Shown: piece after piece, positions 1-7,708 of the stretch
Layout of the letters: each line of letters begins with the position of its first letter
How positions within the stretch are numbered: the first letter of the stretch is position 1
DNA from: an uncultured Opitutales bacterium
GTDB lineage: Bacteria > Verrucomicrobiota > Verrucomicrobiia > Opitutales > Intestinicryptomonadaceae
NCBI GenBank assembly: GCA_934613645.1
Contig: CAKTTC010000004.1
Coordinates: forward strand, 131,298-195,297
DNA: 64,000 bases
Direction of reading: 5' to 3'
Notes under the pieces: generated by a model
Database searches by the model: none
Seen by the model: the letters and a program-made list of their open reading frames with translations, nothing else
What the model was told of the DNA's origin: nothing
Program-made: the position numbers and the translations under genes

Positions 1-48
1 GAAGCCATTGAGTATGGGTTGGCGGATGCCATCGTCCAAAACGCGTAG
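1..48 (+). CDS. clpP: ATP-dependent Clp protease proteolytic subunit, C-terminal end only
   Basis: The first 15 codons before a TAG stop read EAIEYGLADAIVQNA. This matches the usual ClpP C-terminus, where an EAxEYGLxD segment lies a few residues before the end. ClpP is the serine peptidase chamber that works with ClpX or ClpA ATPases in the cytoplasm. The rest of the gene lies outside the window, so catalytic residues cannot be checked. It points toward a minus-strand operon whose first gene is a ClpX-like ATPase carrying a ClpP-docking IGF tripeptide, so the two may be partners. The identification rests on a short segment. Confidence 0.72.
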   Translation, partial: EAIEYGLADAIVQNA

Positions 49-251
49 AACGCGTGAAAAACGCATAAAATTGGCTTGATACTGCGTTTTGTCCCTTTTT
101 TGTTTGGTCACATAGGTCTACTATGCTCCCTGCACAAAAAAGGGACAAAGCCTTGTCTGAAGCTCAATTTTATGCGTTTTTGCGTATTTAGAAACTTTAA
201 TTGGTAGTCAAAGGTGTATTGCCCACGGCAATCGCCGCCACTTTCGAAAAG
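49..251. other. Intergenic gap filled by two hairpin repeats
   Basis: The gap between the clpP stop and the rluA stop holds a long palindromic element at about 61-178 and one copy of the covarying hairpin repeat at 194-260. No coding potential was seen. Confidence 0.7.
61..178. repeat. Long palindromic repeat, family 2, copy 1
   Basis: The left arm begins ACGCATAAAATTG and contains ACTGCGTTTTGTCCC followed by a T run. The right arm mirrors it with an A run, GGGACAAAG and CAATTTTATGCGT. The centre, near 107-128, is a smaller palindrome built from ATAG and CTAT. A related element lies at 30503-30610 and shares the ATACTGCGTTT and CAAAGCCTTGTCT blocks while its centre differs. A half copy of the right arm lies at 30851-30885. 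Confidence 0.65.
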
Positions 252-260
252 TTAAAAAAC
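194..260 (+). repeat. Covarying hairpin repeat, family 1, copy 1
   Basis: Flanks are ACTTTAA on the left and CCACTTTCGAAAAGTTAAAAA on the right. The variable stem is ATTGCC/GGCAAT with loop CAC, inside a GGTG/CGCC outer stem. It overlaps the 3' end of the rluA-family gene on the opposite strand. Confidence 0.75.
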
Positions 261-1067
261 GTCCTCGCACTTTTTAAAAGAGCGGGAGGTGAGGAAGTCC
301 TTGAAGTCCTGCTTTAGGGGGGCGCGGAAAACCATGTTGGGGAAGACTTTTGAGAAGTCCATTTCGTAGGCGTGGAGGGCTTGACGTTTCATCTGGAGGG
401 TTGCGAGCATTTCGTCGGTTACGCCTTTGTCGATGAAGTCGAGATAGAAATTTTCGTCTTCACCGTAGATTTTGTCGCCTATGACGTGGTGGCCAATCCA
501 TTGGGCGTGGGCGCGTATCTGGTGCTTGCGCCCCGTCAGCAGCGTTGCCTGAACGAGAGTCGCGGGGCGGAATTGCTCGGCGTGCGAGTGCCCGAGAACC
601 TTGAAAATTGTGCACGCGCTTTTTGCGGAAAGCTTCTGGACGGCGCAGCGCGTTTTGATTGCTATGGCGGAGTCCTTGTCGTCGGTGAGCGGCTGTGAGA
701 CTGTCCATTCGCCGTCTATGTGCCCGTCGAGAATTGCCAGATACTTTTTGCCCACAAGCGATTTGTCGTTCATCGCCTTTTGGGCAACGGAAGCAGTCTG
801 CTTGTTTTTTGCAAGAACTACAACGCCGCTTGTTTCCCTGTCGAGGCGGTTTACCAAGTGTAGCAGGTCGCTTTTGAGGTATTCGCGCGCCGCGCCCGCA
901 AGGCTTGAATAAGGCCCGTTTTTGGAGGGGTGGCATACAAGCCAGCCCGGTTTGTTGAGCACCAGAAAGTTTTCGTCTTCGAAAATTATCCAAGAGGGAA
1001 ATTCGTCGGGATTTACAAGCCCCGCCTTTTCGCCGAAGTCCTCGGGGTTTTGATATTCGTTATCCAT
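252..1067 (-). CDS. RluA-family RNA pseudouridine synthase
   Basis: A 271-residue protein of the RluA family, which isomerises uridine to pseudouridine in rRNA or tRNA. The family signature HLVNRLDRETSG is at residues 70-81, with the presumed catalytic aspartate at 76. A second family block, TGRKHQIRAH, follows in the C-terminal half. No N-terminal S4 RNA-binding domain is present, which resembles the RluA/TruC-like members more than RluC or RluD, so the target RNA is uncertain. It is the last gene of a three-gene minus-strand operon, and its ATG overlaps the end of the upstream methyltransferase gene by 8 bases, suggesting translational coupling. Its 3' end runs into a hairpin repeat. Confidence 0.88.
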   Translation of the reverse strand: MDNEYQNPEDFGEKAGLVNPDEFPSWIIFEDENFLVLNKPGWLVCHPSKNGPYSSLAGAAREYLKSDLLHLVNRLDRETSGVVVLAKNKQTASVAQKAMNDKSLVGKKYLAILDGHIDGEWTVSQPLTDDKDSAIAIKTRCAVQKLSAKSACTIFKVLGHSHAEQFRPATLVQATLLTGRKHQIRAHAQWIGHHVIGDKIYGEDENFYLDFIDKGVTDEMLATLQMKRQALHAYEMDFSKVFPNMVFRAPLKQDFKDFLTSRSFKKCEDVF

Positions 1068-1782
1068 TTTTGATTCCTGTTGTTATTGCCACAAGCCCGC
1101 AGCCAAATTTTTTTACTGTTGTTTGCGCGAAGCCCGCCGCGGCGAACATTGCCGTGATTTCGTTCGGGAAGGGGTAGTTCAGGGTTGTGTTTGCAAGGTA
1201 TTTGTAGTTTTGCCTGTCTCCGCCGAAAGCCGCCGCAATTGAGGGGACGACGTGCGCCATAAAAATTTTTTGAGCCGTTTCCGAGAGCTTGCCCGCGCGC
1301 GAAACCTCGAGAATAGCCAGCCTGCCGCGGGGCTTGAGCACGCGGAAGATTTCGGCGAGCGCGCGTTCGCGGTTCTGGAAATTCCGAAAGCCGAACGAGA
1401 TTGTAATTGCGTCGAAAGAGGCGTCGGCAAGGGGGAGGTTTTCGCAGTCGGCGCGCATTAGTTTTACGCGGTCGGAGAGCTTTGATTTGTCGATTTTGCG
1501 CTGGGCAATTTCGAGCATTTCGGGGCAGAGGTCTATGCCCAGAATGCGCGCGGAAGAGTCGCGGCGGGCAAGTTCGGCGCAGACATCGCCGCTGCCGCAC
1601 GCCAAATCCGCCACTTGGGGGGCGTTGCCGCGGAAGTCTGCCAGCGCGGTCTTTGCGAGGGCGCGCCGCCAGAGAACGTCAAGCCCGAAGCACATTGCGC
1701 GGTTGATTGTGTCGTAGTGCGCCGCCGTTTGGGAGAACATTTTCTGGACGTCGGCTTTGTCCCTTTTTTCGAAGTCGGGCAT
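1060..1782 (-). CDS. menG: Demethylmenaquinone methyltransferase (UbiE/MenG family)
   Basis: A 240-residue class I SAM-dependent methyltransferase of the UbiE/MenG/COQ5 family, which adds the last ring methyl group in menaquinone or ubiquinone synthesis. The SAM-binding glycine motif VADLACGSGD is at residues 57-66. The family-specific ISFGFRNFQNRERALAEI block follows, with the usual RVLKPRGRLAILE strand. Length matches the family. MenG is preferred over UbiE because an anaerobe-like organism is expected to use menaquinone, but no other quinone genes are in view. It starts one base after the ClpX-like gene ends and overlaps the next gene by 8 bases, so the three are very likely cotranscribed. 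Confidence 0.88.
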   Translation of the reverse strand: MPDFEKRDKADVQKMFSQTAAHYDTINRAMCFGLDVLWRRALAKTALADFRGNAPQVADLACGSGDVCAELARRDSSARILGIDLCPEMLEIAQRKIDKSKLSDRVKLMRADCENLPLADASFDAITISFGFRNFQNRERALAEIFRVLKPRGRLAILEVSRAGKLSETAQKIFMAHVVPSIAAAFGGDRQNYKYLANTTLNYPFPNEITAMFAAAGFAQTTVKKFGCGLVAITTGIKNG

Positions 1783-1783
1783 G

Positions 1784-3394
1784 CTATTTTCTTTCGAACG
1801 AGTTCACCACCAGCTCCGACAGGAATTTGTCGGGGTTTTCGACCGCCGCGGCGGGCAGCCGCCAAGCCGTTTGCGAGTTGTTGCGCGAGACAATCGCCAA
1901 GCCGTGTTCGTAGTCTTTGAACAGTTGGGCGCAGATGTCGGCTATGTGTTTGTCGGATTCAATCGCCTTTTTGACGAGCGCGCTTTGGGCGTCGGCGTCG
2001 AACGAGAGCGAGAAGCCCGTTTTTGCGGAAAAGTCTTTTTCGAATTGCGCCAGCCCCTCGAGCATTGTTTGGCGGACGATGTCGGAGTTGTCCTCAAGGA
2101 GCTTTGTAAGCTGGGCTTTGGGGGCGGATACGGTGTCGGTGTTAAGCTCGAAGTGCCTGATTCCCGACGACGGCAGCTCGAACTTGAAGTCGCGCAGGGT
2201 TCGCTCAAGCACTGTCATAAGCCCGCGCGCGCCCGTTTTTTCCAAGATGGCAAGCTCGGCTATTTTGCGGACTGCCTCTGGGGTGATTGAAAAGTCTATG
2301 CAGTAACCGGCGAAGTCCTCCCTGTATTGCTTGAGAATCGAGCCTTCCGAAGACGCGAGAATGTCGGCGAGGTCGTCGGCCTTGAGGGCTTCGCACGCAA
2401 CGCGCACGGGCAGACGCCCGATGAATTCGGCTTCGAATCCGTATTTGATGAAGTCGCCCGTTTCGGCGAACTTGAGGTATTCGGAGGGCTCCAGCCGTTC
2501 TTCGCTTTGGGAGTCGAAATTGAAGCCGATTCTGTTTTTGTCCATTCGGCGGGCGATGTTTTCGCCGAGCTTGTCGAACGCGCCGCTTACTATGAACAGA
2601 ATGTGGCGCGTGTTGATTGTGCGCTTCTGCTTTTTGTTCGACATTGCCATGCGCATTTGCCCCATCATATCCTGCGGGGCAACCACGTTGACGTTCGACT
2701 CCTCCATGAGCTTTAGCAGGTTTATCTGGACGCCGCGCCCCGAAACGTCTTTGCCGCCGAAATCGCTTCTGCCCGCTATTTTGTCGATTTCGTCTATGTA
2801 GACAATGCCGTATTGGGCAACATCAACGTTGCCGTGCGCGGTTTTTACGAGGTCGCGGATTATGTCTTCAACGTCGCTGCCGACGTATCCCGTTTCGGAG
2901 AATTTTGTGGCGTCGGCCTTGACGAACGGCACGCCTATCAGCTTTGCGGCGGTGCGCATAAGGTAGGTTTTGCCGACGCCCGTAGGCCCGAGAATTATGA
3001 TGTTTTGCTTTGCGAACTCGCTTTCGGAAAGCTTGGGGTTTTCGAGGCAGCGGCGGACGTGGTTGTAGTGGTCGCAAATGGCGACCGACAGGACTTTTTT
3101 TGCCTCGTTTTGCTTGATTACGAAGCGGTCGAGATAGTCGCGTATTTGGCGCGGCTTCATGGAGAAGTTTTTGATTTTTTCAAGCACGTCTTCGCCTTCG
3201 TCCGATTCGTCCGCAGGCTCGGGAGGCGGCGGCTCGGCGGCGAACTGCGGCGCGAATTCGAACCTGACGTTTTTGTTGCCCAGTATCCCCTCGAGCTGCT
3301 TGCGCAGGTTGTCGAGGTTTTCGTCGAGATTTCCGTTGCGGTTTTGTTCGTTTTCGGAATCGGGATTTTTGTCTTTGCGGTGGTCGTCGTCCAT
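1784..3394 (-). CDS. ClpX-like AAA+ unfoldase without zinc-binding domain
   Basis: A ClpX-family AAA+ ATPase of about 536 residues from the ATG at 3394. In-frame ATGs at 3448 and 3496 would lengthen it by 18 or 34 residues, and none of the three has a clear Shine-Dalgarno. In this numbering Walker A GPTGVGKT is at 136-143, the pore loop GYVG at about 169-172, Walker B IVYIDE at 197-202, and the sensor region EFIGRLPV near 322. The tripeptide IGF at 288-290 matches the loop by which ClpX docks on ClpP. The N-terminal four-cysteine zinc domain of standard ClpX is absent, replaced by a charged, low-complexity stretch. A C-terminal extension of over 100 residues follows the AAA+ module. It is likely an unfoldase with its own substrate set, but the partner is not proven. 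Confidence 0.8.
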   Translation of the reverse strand: MDDDHRKDKNPDSENEQNRNGNLDENLDNLRKQLEGILGNKNVRFEFAPQFAAEPPPPEPADESDEGEDVLEKIKNFSMKPRQIRDYLDRFVIKQNEAKKVLSVAICDHYNHVRRCLENPKLSESEFAKQNIIILGPTGVGKTYLMRTAAKLIGVPFVKADATKFSETGYVGSDVEDIIRDLVKTAHGNVDVAQYGIVYIDEIDKIAGRSDFGGKDVSGRGVQINLLKLMEESNVNVVAPQDMMGQMRMAMSNKKQKRTINTRHILFIVSGAFDKLGENIARRMDKNRIGFNFDSQSEERLEPSEYLKFAETGDFIKYGFEAEFIGRLPVRVACEALKADDLADILASSEGSILKQYREDFAGYCIDFSITPEAVRKIAELAILEKTGARGLMTVLERTLRDFKFELPSSGIRHFELNTDTVSAPKAQLTKLLEDNSDIVRQTMLEGLAQFEKDFSAKTGFSLSFDADAQSALVKKAIESDKHIADICAQLFKDYEHGLAIVSRNNSQTAWRLPAAAVENPDKFLSELVVNSFERK

Positions 3395-3580
3395 AATCGT
3401 CGTATTTTTATGCGAAAAATTAGGCGTGATTATTCGGTTTTCAGTCATTTTTTCAATATTTTTTGTTGACTTTAGCTCCCGCCAAATAGAATACACGTTT
3501 TTTGCAATTCATTCTGAATCGGTAGTAATCGGCAGGAGTGAACCCCTTTTCTTAAAATTCAAATCAAGACAGGCAATTTT

Positions 3581-3934
3581 ATGCAGAATCTAACAAAAAG
3601 AGAAATCATTCAGAAAATTTACAACGACAAAGACGAATGCCGCAAGGGTTCGATTCTTCAGAACGACGTAAAAGACATCGTTCAGCGCACGCTCGACATC
3701 ATGACGGAATCGCTCGCGCAGGGCAGAAACATCGAATTGCGCAAGTTCGGCGTGCTCGAAGTTCAGGTTCGCAAGCCGCGCGTAGGCCGCAACCCCACGC
3801 AGCCCCAGCAGGACGTGGTTATCCCCAAGCGCGCGATAGTAAAGTTCAAGGCGGGCAAGGAACTCAAGGCGGCGTTGAAAACGCTCGACCTGAGCATTGT
3901 CGAAGAAAGCAAGGCTTCGCGCGCCAGAAAGTAG
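3581..3934 (+). CDS. HU/IHF-family DNA-binding protein
   Basis: A 117-residue histone-like protein of the HU/IHF family, which binds and bends DNA as a dimer. The N-terminal helices (NLTKREIIQKIY) lead to the diagnostic core RNIELRKFGVLEVQVRKPRVG and the DNA-arm segment GRNPTQPQQDVVIPKR. The arm retains the Asn-Pro pair that intercalates in this family. It is about 20 residues longer than HU, with a charged tail ending KASRARK. Only 9 bases separate it from hisS, so they probably share a transcript. Which paralogue it is (HU, IHF-alpha or IHF-beta) cannot be told from one gene. Confidence 0.9.
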   Translation: MQNLTKREIIQKIYNDKDECRKGSILQNDVKDIVQRTLDIMTESLAQGRNIELRKFGVLEVQVRKPRVGRNPTQPQQDVVIPKRAIVKFKAGKELKAALKTLDLSIVEESKASRARK

Positions 3935-3943
3935 GTTGCTGTT

Positions 3944-5263
3944 ATGGCCGATTTCAAGACTCTGCCCGGATTCAGGGAATTTTATCCCGAAGATTTCGCC
4001 AAAAAAAACAGGCTTTTCGCCCTTTGGCGCGATTCGGCGCGGTCTTTCGGCTTTCAGGAATTCGAGCCGCCCGTTCTCGAGCAGCTCGATTTGTTCACGG
4101 AAAAAAGCGGCGAGGAAATTAAATCGCAGCTTTTCGAATTTACCGACAAGGGCGGCAGGCAGGTAGCCCTCCGCCCCGAAATGACGCCGTCTTTGGCGCG
4201 AATGGTCGGCGCGCGCGCGGGCGGTATACGCCGTCCCGTAAAGTGGTTTGCTGTCGGCGAGAACTACCGCTACGAACGCCAGCAAAAGGGGCGTTTGCGC
4301 GCGTTCTACCAGTTCAATGCCGACATTTTGGGCGAGGCGTCGATAAACGCCGACGCGGAAATTATTTCGCTTTTGATAAACTCGCTGTGCTGTTTGGGGC
4401 TTGACCAAACGCAGTTCAAGCTCCGCTTGGGCGACAGAAATTTGTGGGTGCTTTTTCTCGAGAAATCGGGCGTGGATTCGGCGCGCATGGTTTCGGTGCT
4501 GTCGGTTATCGACAAGCTCGAGAAGGTTTCGCCCGAAGCGTTGTCGGACATGATGAAGACAGCGCTCGAGGGTTCGCAGGTTTCAGCCGACGCGCTCATA
4601 GCCAACATAAGGGAGCTTGTTGCCCAGCGCAGCGTTGACGGCTTGGAGAGCTTTTTGCGCTCGGTCTGCGGCGACGCGGAGGAAATTGCCCGCAGAATTG
4701 CCGATTGGCGCGAGCTGCTGAAGTTGCTTGAAAATCTGGGCTACTCGCAGTTCGTTTCGGTCGATATGGGCATTGTGCGCGGCTTGGCGTATTACACGGG
4801 GTTCGTGTTCGAGGCGTTCCAGACGGTAGGCTCGGGCAGGGCTTTGGCGGGCGGCGGCAGATACGATAATCTGGTTGCAAAGCTCGGCTATCAGGATATG
4901 CCCGCCGTGGGTTTCGGAATGGGCGACGTTACCGTTTCCGACTTGCTCGAGCTTGTAGGGAAAGTTCAGTGCGACGATTTTTCGCCCGAAGTCTATGTAG
5001 TCATAGGCTCGGATTCCGTCCGCGCCGACGCCCTCAAGGTTGTGCGCGCGCTCAGGGCTGCGGGCATCAGAACCGACTACCCATTCAAAACGTCTGGCTT
5101 CGGCAAACAGTTCAAACAGGCCGACGCCGTGGGTGCTAAATTCGCCGTCATCGTGGGCGAAGACGAAGTTAAAAAGGGCGTGGTAAAAGCCAAGAATTTG
5201 AAAACTGCCGAAGAATCCGAAGTGGAAATCGGCGGATTGGTCGATTTCCTCCGCGCGAAATAG
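3944..5263 (+). CDS. hisS: Histidine-tRNA ligase
   Basis: A 439-residue class II aminoacyl-tRNA synthetase that charges tRNA-His. Motif 2 lies around residues 97-125 (RRPVKWFAVGENYRYERQQKGR is its core), the ALRPEMTPS block is at 75-84, and the histidine-binding motif RGLAYYTGFVFE is at 279-290. A C-terminal anticodon-binding domain starts near residue 345. Because both the histidine loop and a full anticodon domain are present, catalytic HisS is favoured over the regulatory paralogue HisZ. A strong terminator follows directly. Confidence 0.93.
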   Translation: MADFKTLPGFREFYPEDFAKKNRLFALWRDSARSFGFQEFEPPVLEQLDLFTEKSGEEIKSQLFEFTDKGGRQVALRPEMTPSLARMVGARAGGIRRPVKWFAVGENYRYERQQKGRLRAFYQFNADILGEASINADAEIISLLINSLCCLGLDQTQFKLRLGDRNLWVLFLEKSGVDSARMVSVLSVIDKLEKVSPEALSDMMKTALEGSQVSADALIANIRELVAQRSVDGLESFLRSVCGDAEEIARRIADWRELLKLLENLGYSQFVSVDMGIVRGLAYYTGFVFEAFQTVGSGRALAGGGRYDNLVAKLGYQDMPAVGFGMGDVTVSDLLELVGKVQCDDFSPEVYVVIGSDSVRADALKVVRALRAAGIRTDYPFKTSGFGKQFKQADAVGAKFAVIVGEDEVKKGVVKAKNLKTAEESEVEIGGLVDFLRAK

Positions 5264-5273
5264 GCGAAACGCA

Positions 5274-5298
5274 AAAAGCCCGAGAGTATCGGGCTTTT
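5274..5298 (+). terminator. Rho-independent terminator after hisS
   Basis: A 10-bp perfect stem AAAAGCCCGA / TCGGGCTTTT with loop GAGTA sits 11 bases after the hisS stop. Its A/T ends also allow it to serve the convergent GH43 gene. Confidence 0.85.
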
Positions 5299-5362
5299 GG
5301 TTGCTTTTAAAAGAGGCGAGGCCGATGGGGCTTAGCCTTTTTTGTTTTTGCGCGGGGCAGGG

Positions 5363-6367
5363 CTAAAGCAGGCGCATTGTGGAGTAGTCGGCTTTGTAGC
5401 GCGGGTTGCCGTCGGCGTCGAAAGTTTCCGTAAGTTTTATTATCGCGGTGCGGCGCGGCGAAACGCGTATGTTTGAGTGGTGCGCGTGGAACACATACCA
5501 GATTCCGCCGTCGGCGTCGAAGAAAATATCGCCGTGTCCCGAGCCGTTGAAGCCGGTGTTTTCGCGCGAAATTACCGCGGGCGACTGCAGCTTTTTGAAT
5601 TTGCCAAGCGGTGAGTCGGCAACGGCAACGCCCACGCAGTAGTCGGGGCTACGGAAGTCGTTGGCGGAATAGAAAAGGACGTATTTGCCCTTGCGCTTTA
5701 CAACCGTCGGGCCTTCGACTACCGCGCGCGAAGACATGAATTTATCCTCGCCGTCTTTTATTCCCTTGTTGATTTTTTCGAATTCTTTGGGGAGGTCTTT
5801 TTTCTCCCAGTTTTGGTCGTTTTTAAGAAGCTGCTTTACCGCGCCCTTGCGCTGTGCGAGGTCGGCGGAAAGCTCCTGCCCGCAAACTCCGCCGAACTTA
5901 CCCTTCCAGTGGACGAAATACGCGTAGATGCGGCCGTCGTCGTCGATGAAAATGAAGGGGTCTATTTCGAAGTTCGTGTCCGATTTCAGGGCTTTCGAGT
6001 TTTTGAAGCCGCCGTCGGGCTTGTCCGATTCGGCAATCGCCAGAAAGTGCTTTTTGTTCTTTTCGTCGTATGCGCAGTAGGCGAGGACGTATTTGCCGTT
6101 GCGCTTGAGAATTTGCGGTGCCCAGAAGCATTTGTCGCCCGATAATTTCGCCGTCTTTATCGCGTTGCCCGTAAGCGTCCAGTTGGCGAGGTCTTTCGAT
6201 TGGTAGACGGGGAACGCGCCGTCGGCGTCTGCGCCCGTTCCCGTGAGGTAGTATGTGCCGTTTTCGGCAAAGATTGTAGGGTCGGGAAGCAGAATTTCCG
6301 CCGAAGCGCAGTTCGCGGCAAAAAGCGCGACCGCCGCTGCAAGCAGTTTGAATGTTGTCGGTTTCAT
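5363..6367 (-). CDS. Secreted glycoside hydrolase, family 43-like
   Basis: A 334-residue five-bladed beta-propeller glycosidase of the GH43 type, which cleaves arabinose- or xylose-containing side chains of plant polysaccharides. The start at 6367 is chosen because it opens a clear signal peptide (KLLAAAVALFAANCASA); 62 upstream in-frame codons are non-homologous-looking leader. The three expected acidic residues are visible: base Asp29 in LPDP, pKa-modulating Asp136 in EIDPF, and acid Glu218 in VEGP. FWAPQI and the SGHGD block are further family marks. It is divergent from a sugar-epimerase operon and has its own predicted promoter. Substrate cannot be fixed from sequence. Confidence 0.86.
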   Translation of the reverse strand: MKPTTFKLLAAAVALFAANCASAEILLPDPTIFAENGTYYLTGTGADADGAFPVYQSKDLANWTLTGNAIKTAKLSGDKCFWAPQILKRNGKYVLAYCAYDEKNKKHFLAIAESDKPDGGFKNSKALKSDTNFEIDPFIFIDDDGRIYAYFVHWKGKFGGVCGQELSADLAQRKGAVKQLLKNDQNWEKKDLPKEFEKINKGIKDGEDKFMSSRAVVEGPTVVKRKGKYVLFYSANDFRSPDYCVGVAVADSPLGKFKKLQSPAVISRENTGFNGSGHGDIFFDADGGIWYVFHAHHSNIRVSPRRTAIIKLTETFDADGNPRYKADYSTMRLL

Positions 6368-6375
6368 TCCAATAC

Positions 6376-6403
6376 TGCATATCGGTTGCGCGGGGGTTGT
6401 CAA
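6376..6403 (-). promoter_or_regulatory. Predicted sigma-70 promoter for the GH43 gene
   Basis: On the minus strand TTGACA (6398-6403) is followed 16 bases later by TATGCA (6376-6381), ending 9 bases before the ATG. The spacer starts ACCCCCGCGCA, nearly the same as the spacer of the promoter at 10555, so the two may share a regulator or promoter type. Confidence 0.5.
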
Positions 6404-6475
6404 CTTATAAAAAAAACTTGAAACGCGGCGGGTTTTTGTTTTAGAAATGTTATCGAAAAAACCTGTATGCGGTGC

Positions 6476-6491
6476 AACCCGAATTCGGGTT
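6476..6491. promoter_or_regulatory. 16-bp perfect palindrome, candidate operator
   Basis: AACCCGAATTCGGGTT is a perfect dyad, itself flanked by two copies of GGTGCA. It lies in the 167-bp divergent gap between the GH43 gene and the sugar-epimerase operon, 43 bases before the epimerase ATG. A LacI- or GntR-type repressor site is plausible; no regulator gene adjoins it. Confidence 0.45.
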
Positions 6492-6534
6492 TGGTGCACG
6501 CAATTAACAACAAACACATTAGAAAGACTTAAAA

Positions 6535-7575
6535 ATGGCAAGACCGTTGACATTGTTCGCAGGCCAGTGGGCCGATATGAAACTTGAAGATTTGGCTCCG
6601 TTGGCGAAAAAAATGGGCTACGAGGGCTTGGAAATTCCCCTCACGCAAAACCACATAGACTTCGACAAATGCGACGACGAAGCGTATTTGAAAAGCCGCT
6701 GGGACATTCTCGAAAAAAACGGCCTTAACTGCTACGCAATCTCCAACCACCTCGTGGGGCAGTGCGTCTGCGACGAAATCGACTTCCGCCACAAGGCAAT
6801 GCTCAGCGCGTCAATCTGGGGCGACGGCGACCCCGAAGGCGTGCGCCAGCGCGCGGCGGCGGCAATGATAAAGACAGCAAAGATTGCAAAAAAATTCTTC
6901 TCCATGCGCCCGAAGAGCTTGGGTGAATCGCCCATTGCGCCCACTGTCACGGGCTTTACGGGCTCTTCGATATGGAAGTATTTGTATTCGTTCCCGCCGG
7001 TTCTCAAGGACACTATTTCCAACGGCTATGCCGACTTTGCAAAACGCTGGATTCCCATTCTCGACGCCTACGACGCCGAGGGCGTAAACTTTGCGCTGGA
7101 AGTCCACCCCACAGAAATCGCATTCGACATCGCAAGTGCGGAACGCGCTTTGGAGGCGGTAAAATTCCACAAGCGTTTCGGCTTTAACTTCGACCCCTCG
7201 CACTTCGCGTATCAGGGCGTTGACTACGTAAAATTCATTCGCAAGTTCGCCGACAGAATTTTCCACGCCCACATGAAGGACGTTTGGTTCGGCCACGGCA
7301 CGGGCGAAGCGGGCGTGTTCGGCGGTCATACCGACTTCTGCGACCCGCGCCGCTACTGGGACTTCCGCTCGATAGGCCACGGCGACGTAAACTTCGAGGA
7401 AATCATTGTAGCCCTCAACGACATCGGCTACAAAGGCCCGCTGTCGGTCGAATGGGAAGACGGCAGAATGGACAGAATCCACGGCGCGACGGAATCGTGC
7501 GCGCGCGTTCGTTCGTTCGATTTCCCCACTTCCGACATCGCGTTCGACTCCGCTTTCGACACGTCGAACCAATAG
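6535..7575 (+). CDS. Sugar phosphate isomerase/epimerase (TIM barrel, AP_endonuc_2 family)
   Basis: A 346-residue cytoplasmic TIM-barrel protein of the xylose isomerase-like / AP endonuclease 2 superfamily. Candidate metal ligands in family order are Glu189 in FALEVHP, Asp in FNFDPSHF, His in FHAHMKDV and Glu in LSVEWED. The N-terminus (LTLFAGQWADMKLEDLAPLAKKMGY) is the usual first strand and helix. It leads an operon with a DoxX-like protein, a Tat-exported Gfo/Idh/MocA oxidoreductase and a discoidin-like protein. In this phylum such pairs are associated with oxidised-sugar metabolism such as 3-keto-glycosides or inositol, but the real substrate is unknown. A palindromic operator candidate lies just upstream. 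Confidence 0.8.
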   Translation: MARPLTLFAGQWADMKLEDLAPLAKKMGYEGLEIPLTQNHIDFDKCDDEAYLKSRWDILEKNGLNCYAISNHLVGQCVCDEIDFRHKAMLSASIWGDGDPEGVRQRAAAAMIKTAKIAKKFFSMRPKSLGESPIAPTVTGFTGSSIWKYLYSFPPVLKDTISNGYADFAKRWIPILDAYDAEGVNFALEVHPTEIAFDIASAERALEAVKFHKRFGFNFDPSHFAYQGVDYVKFIRKFADRIFHAHMKDVWFGHGTGEAGVFGGHTDFCDPRRYWDFRSIGHGDVNFEEIIVALNDIGYKGPLSVEWEDGRMDRIHGATESCARVRSFDFPTSDIAFDSAFDTSNQ

Positions 7576-7601
7576 CTCTCGCGCCGCTTGACGTTTTGTT
7601 T

Positions 7602-7638
7602 CGGGCTTTTTTCGGCTTCGTCCGCATAAAAAAGCTCG
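7602..7638. terminator. Hairpin between epimerase and DoxX genes
   Basis: CGGGCTTTTTTCGG pairs with CCG and AAAAAAGCTCG around loop CTTCGT. The T and A runs lie inside the stem, so it could weakly terminate or act as a processing hairpin that lowers downstream expression. Confidence 0.4.
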
Positions 7639-7708
7639 ACAATTCGGGCGTGCACTGTAGCTTTTCCCCCACTTCTAAAAACACCTAATTAAAATAGAAA
7701 ATAAAAAT

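Noticed and set aside
3395..3496. Longer start for the ClpX-like gene
   Set aside because: Upstream ATGs at 3448 and 3496 are possible, but the added residues are not ClpX-like and have no ribosome binding site; kept only as alternatives.
6368..6553. N-terminal extension of the GH43 gene
   Set aside because: A frame continues to 6553, but it covers the predicted promoter and hides the signal peptide that starts at 6367.
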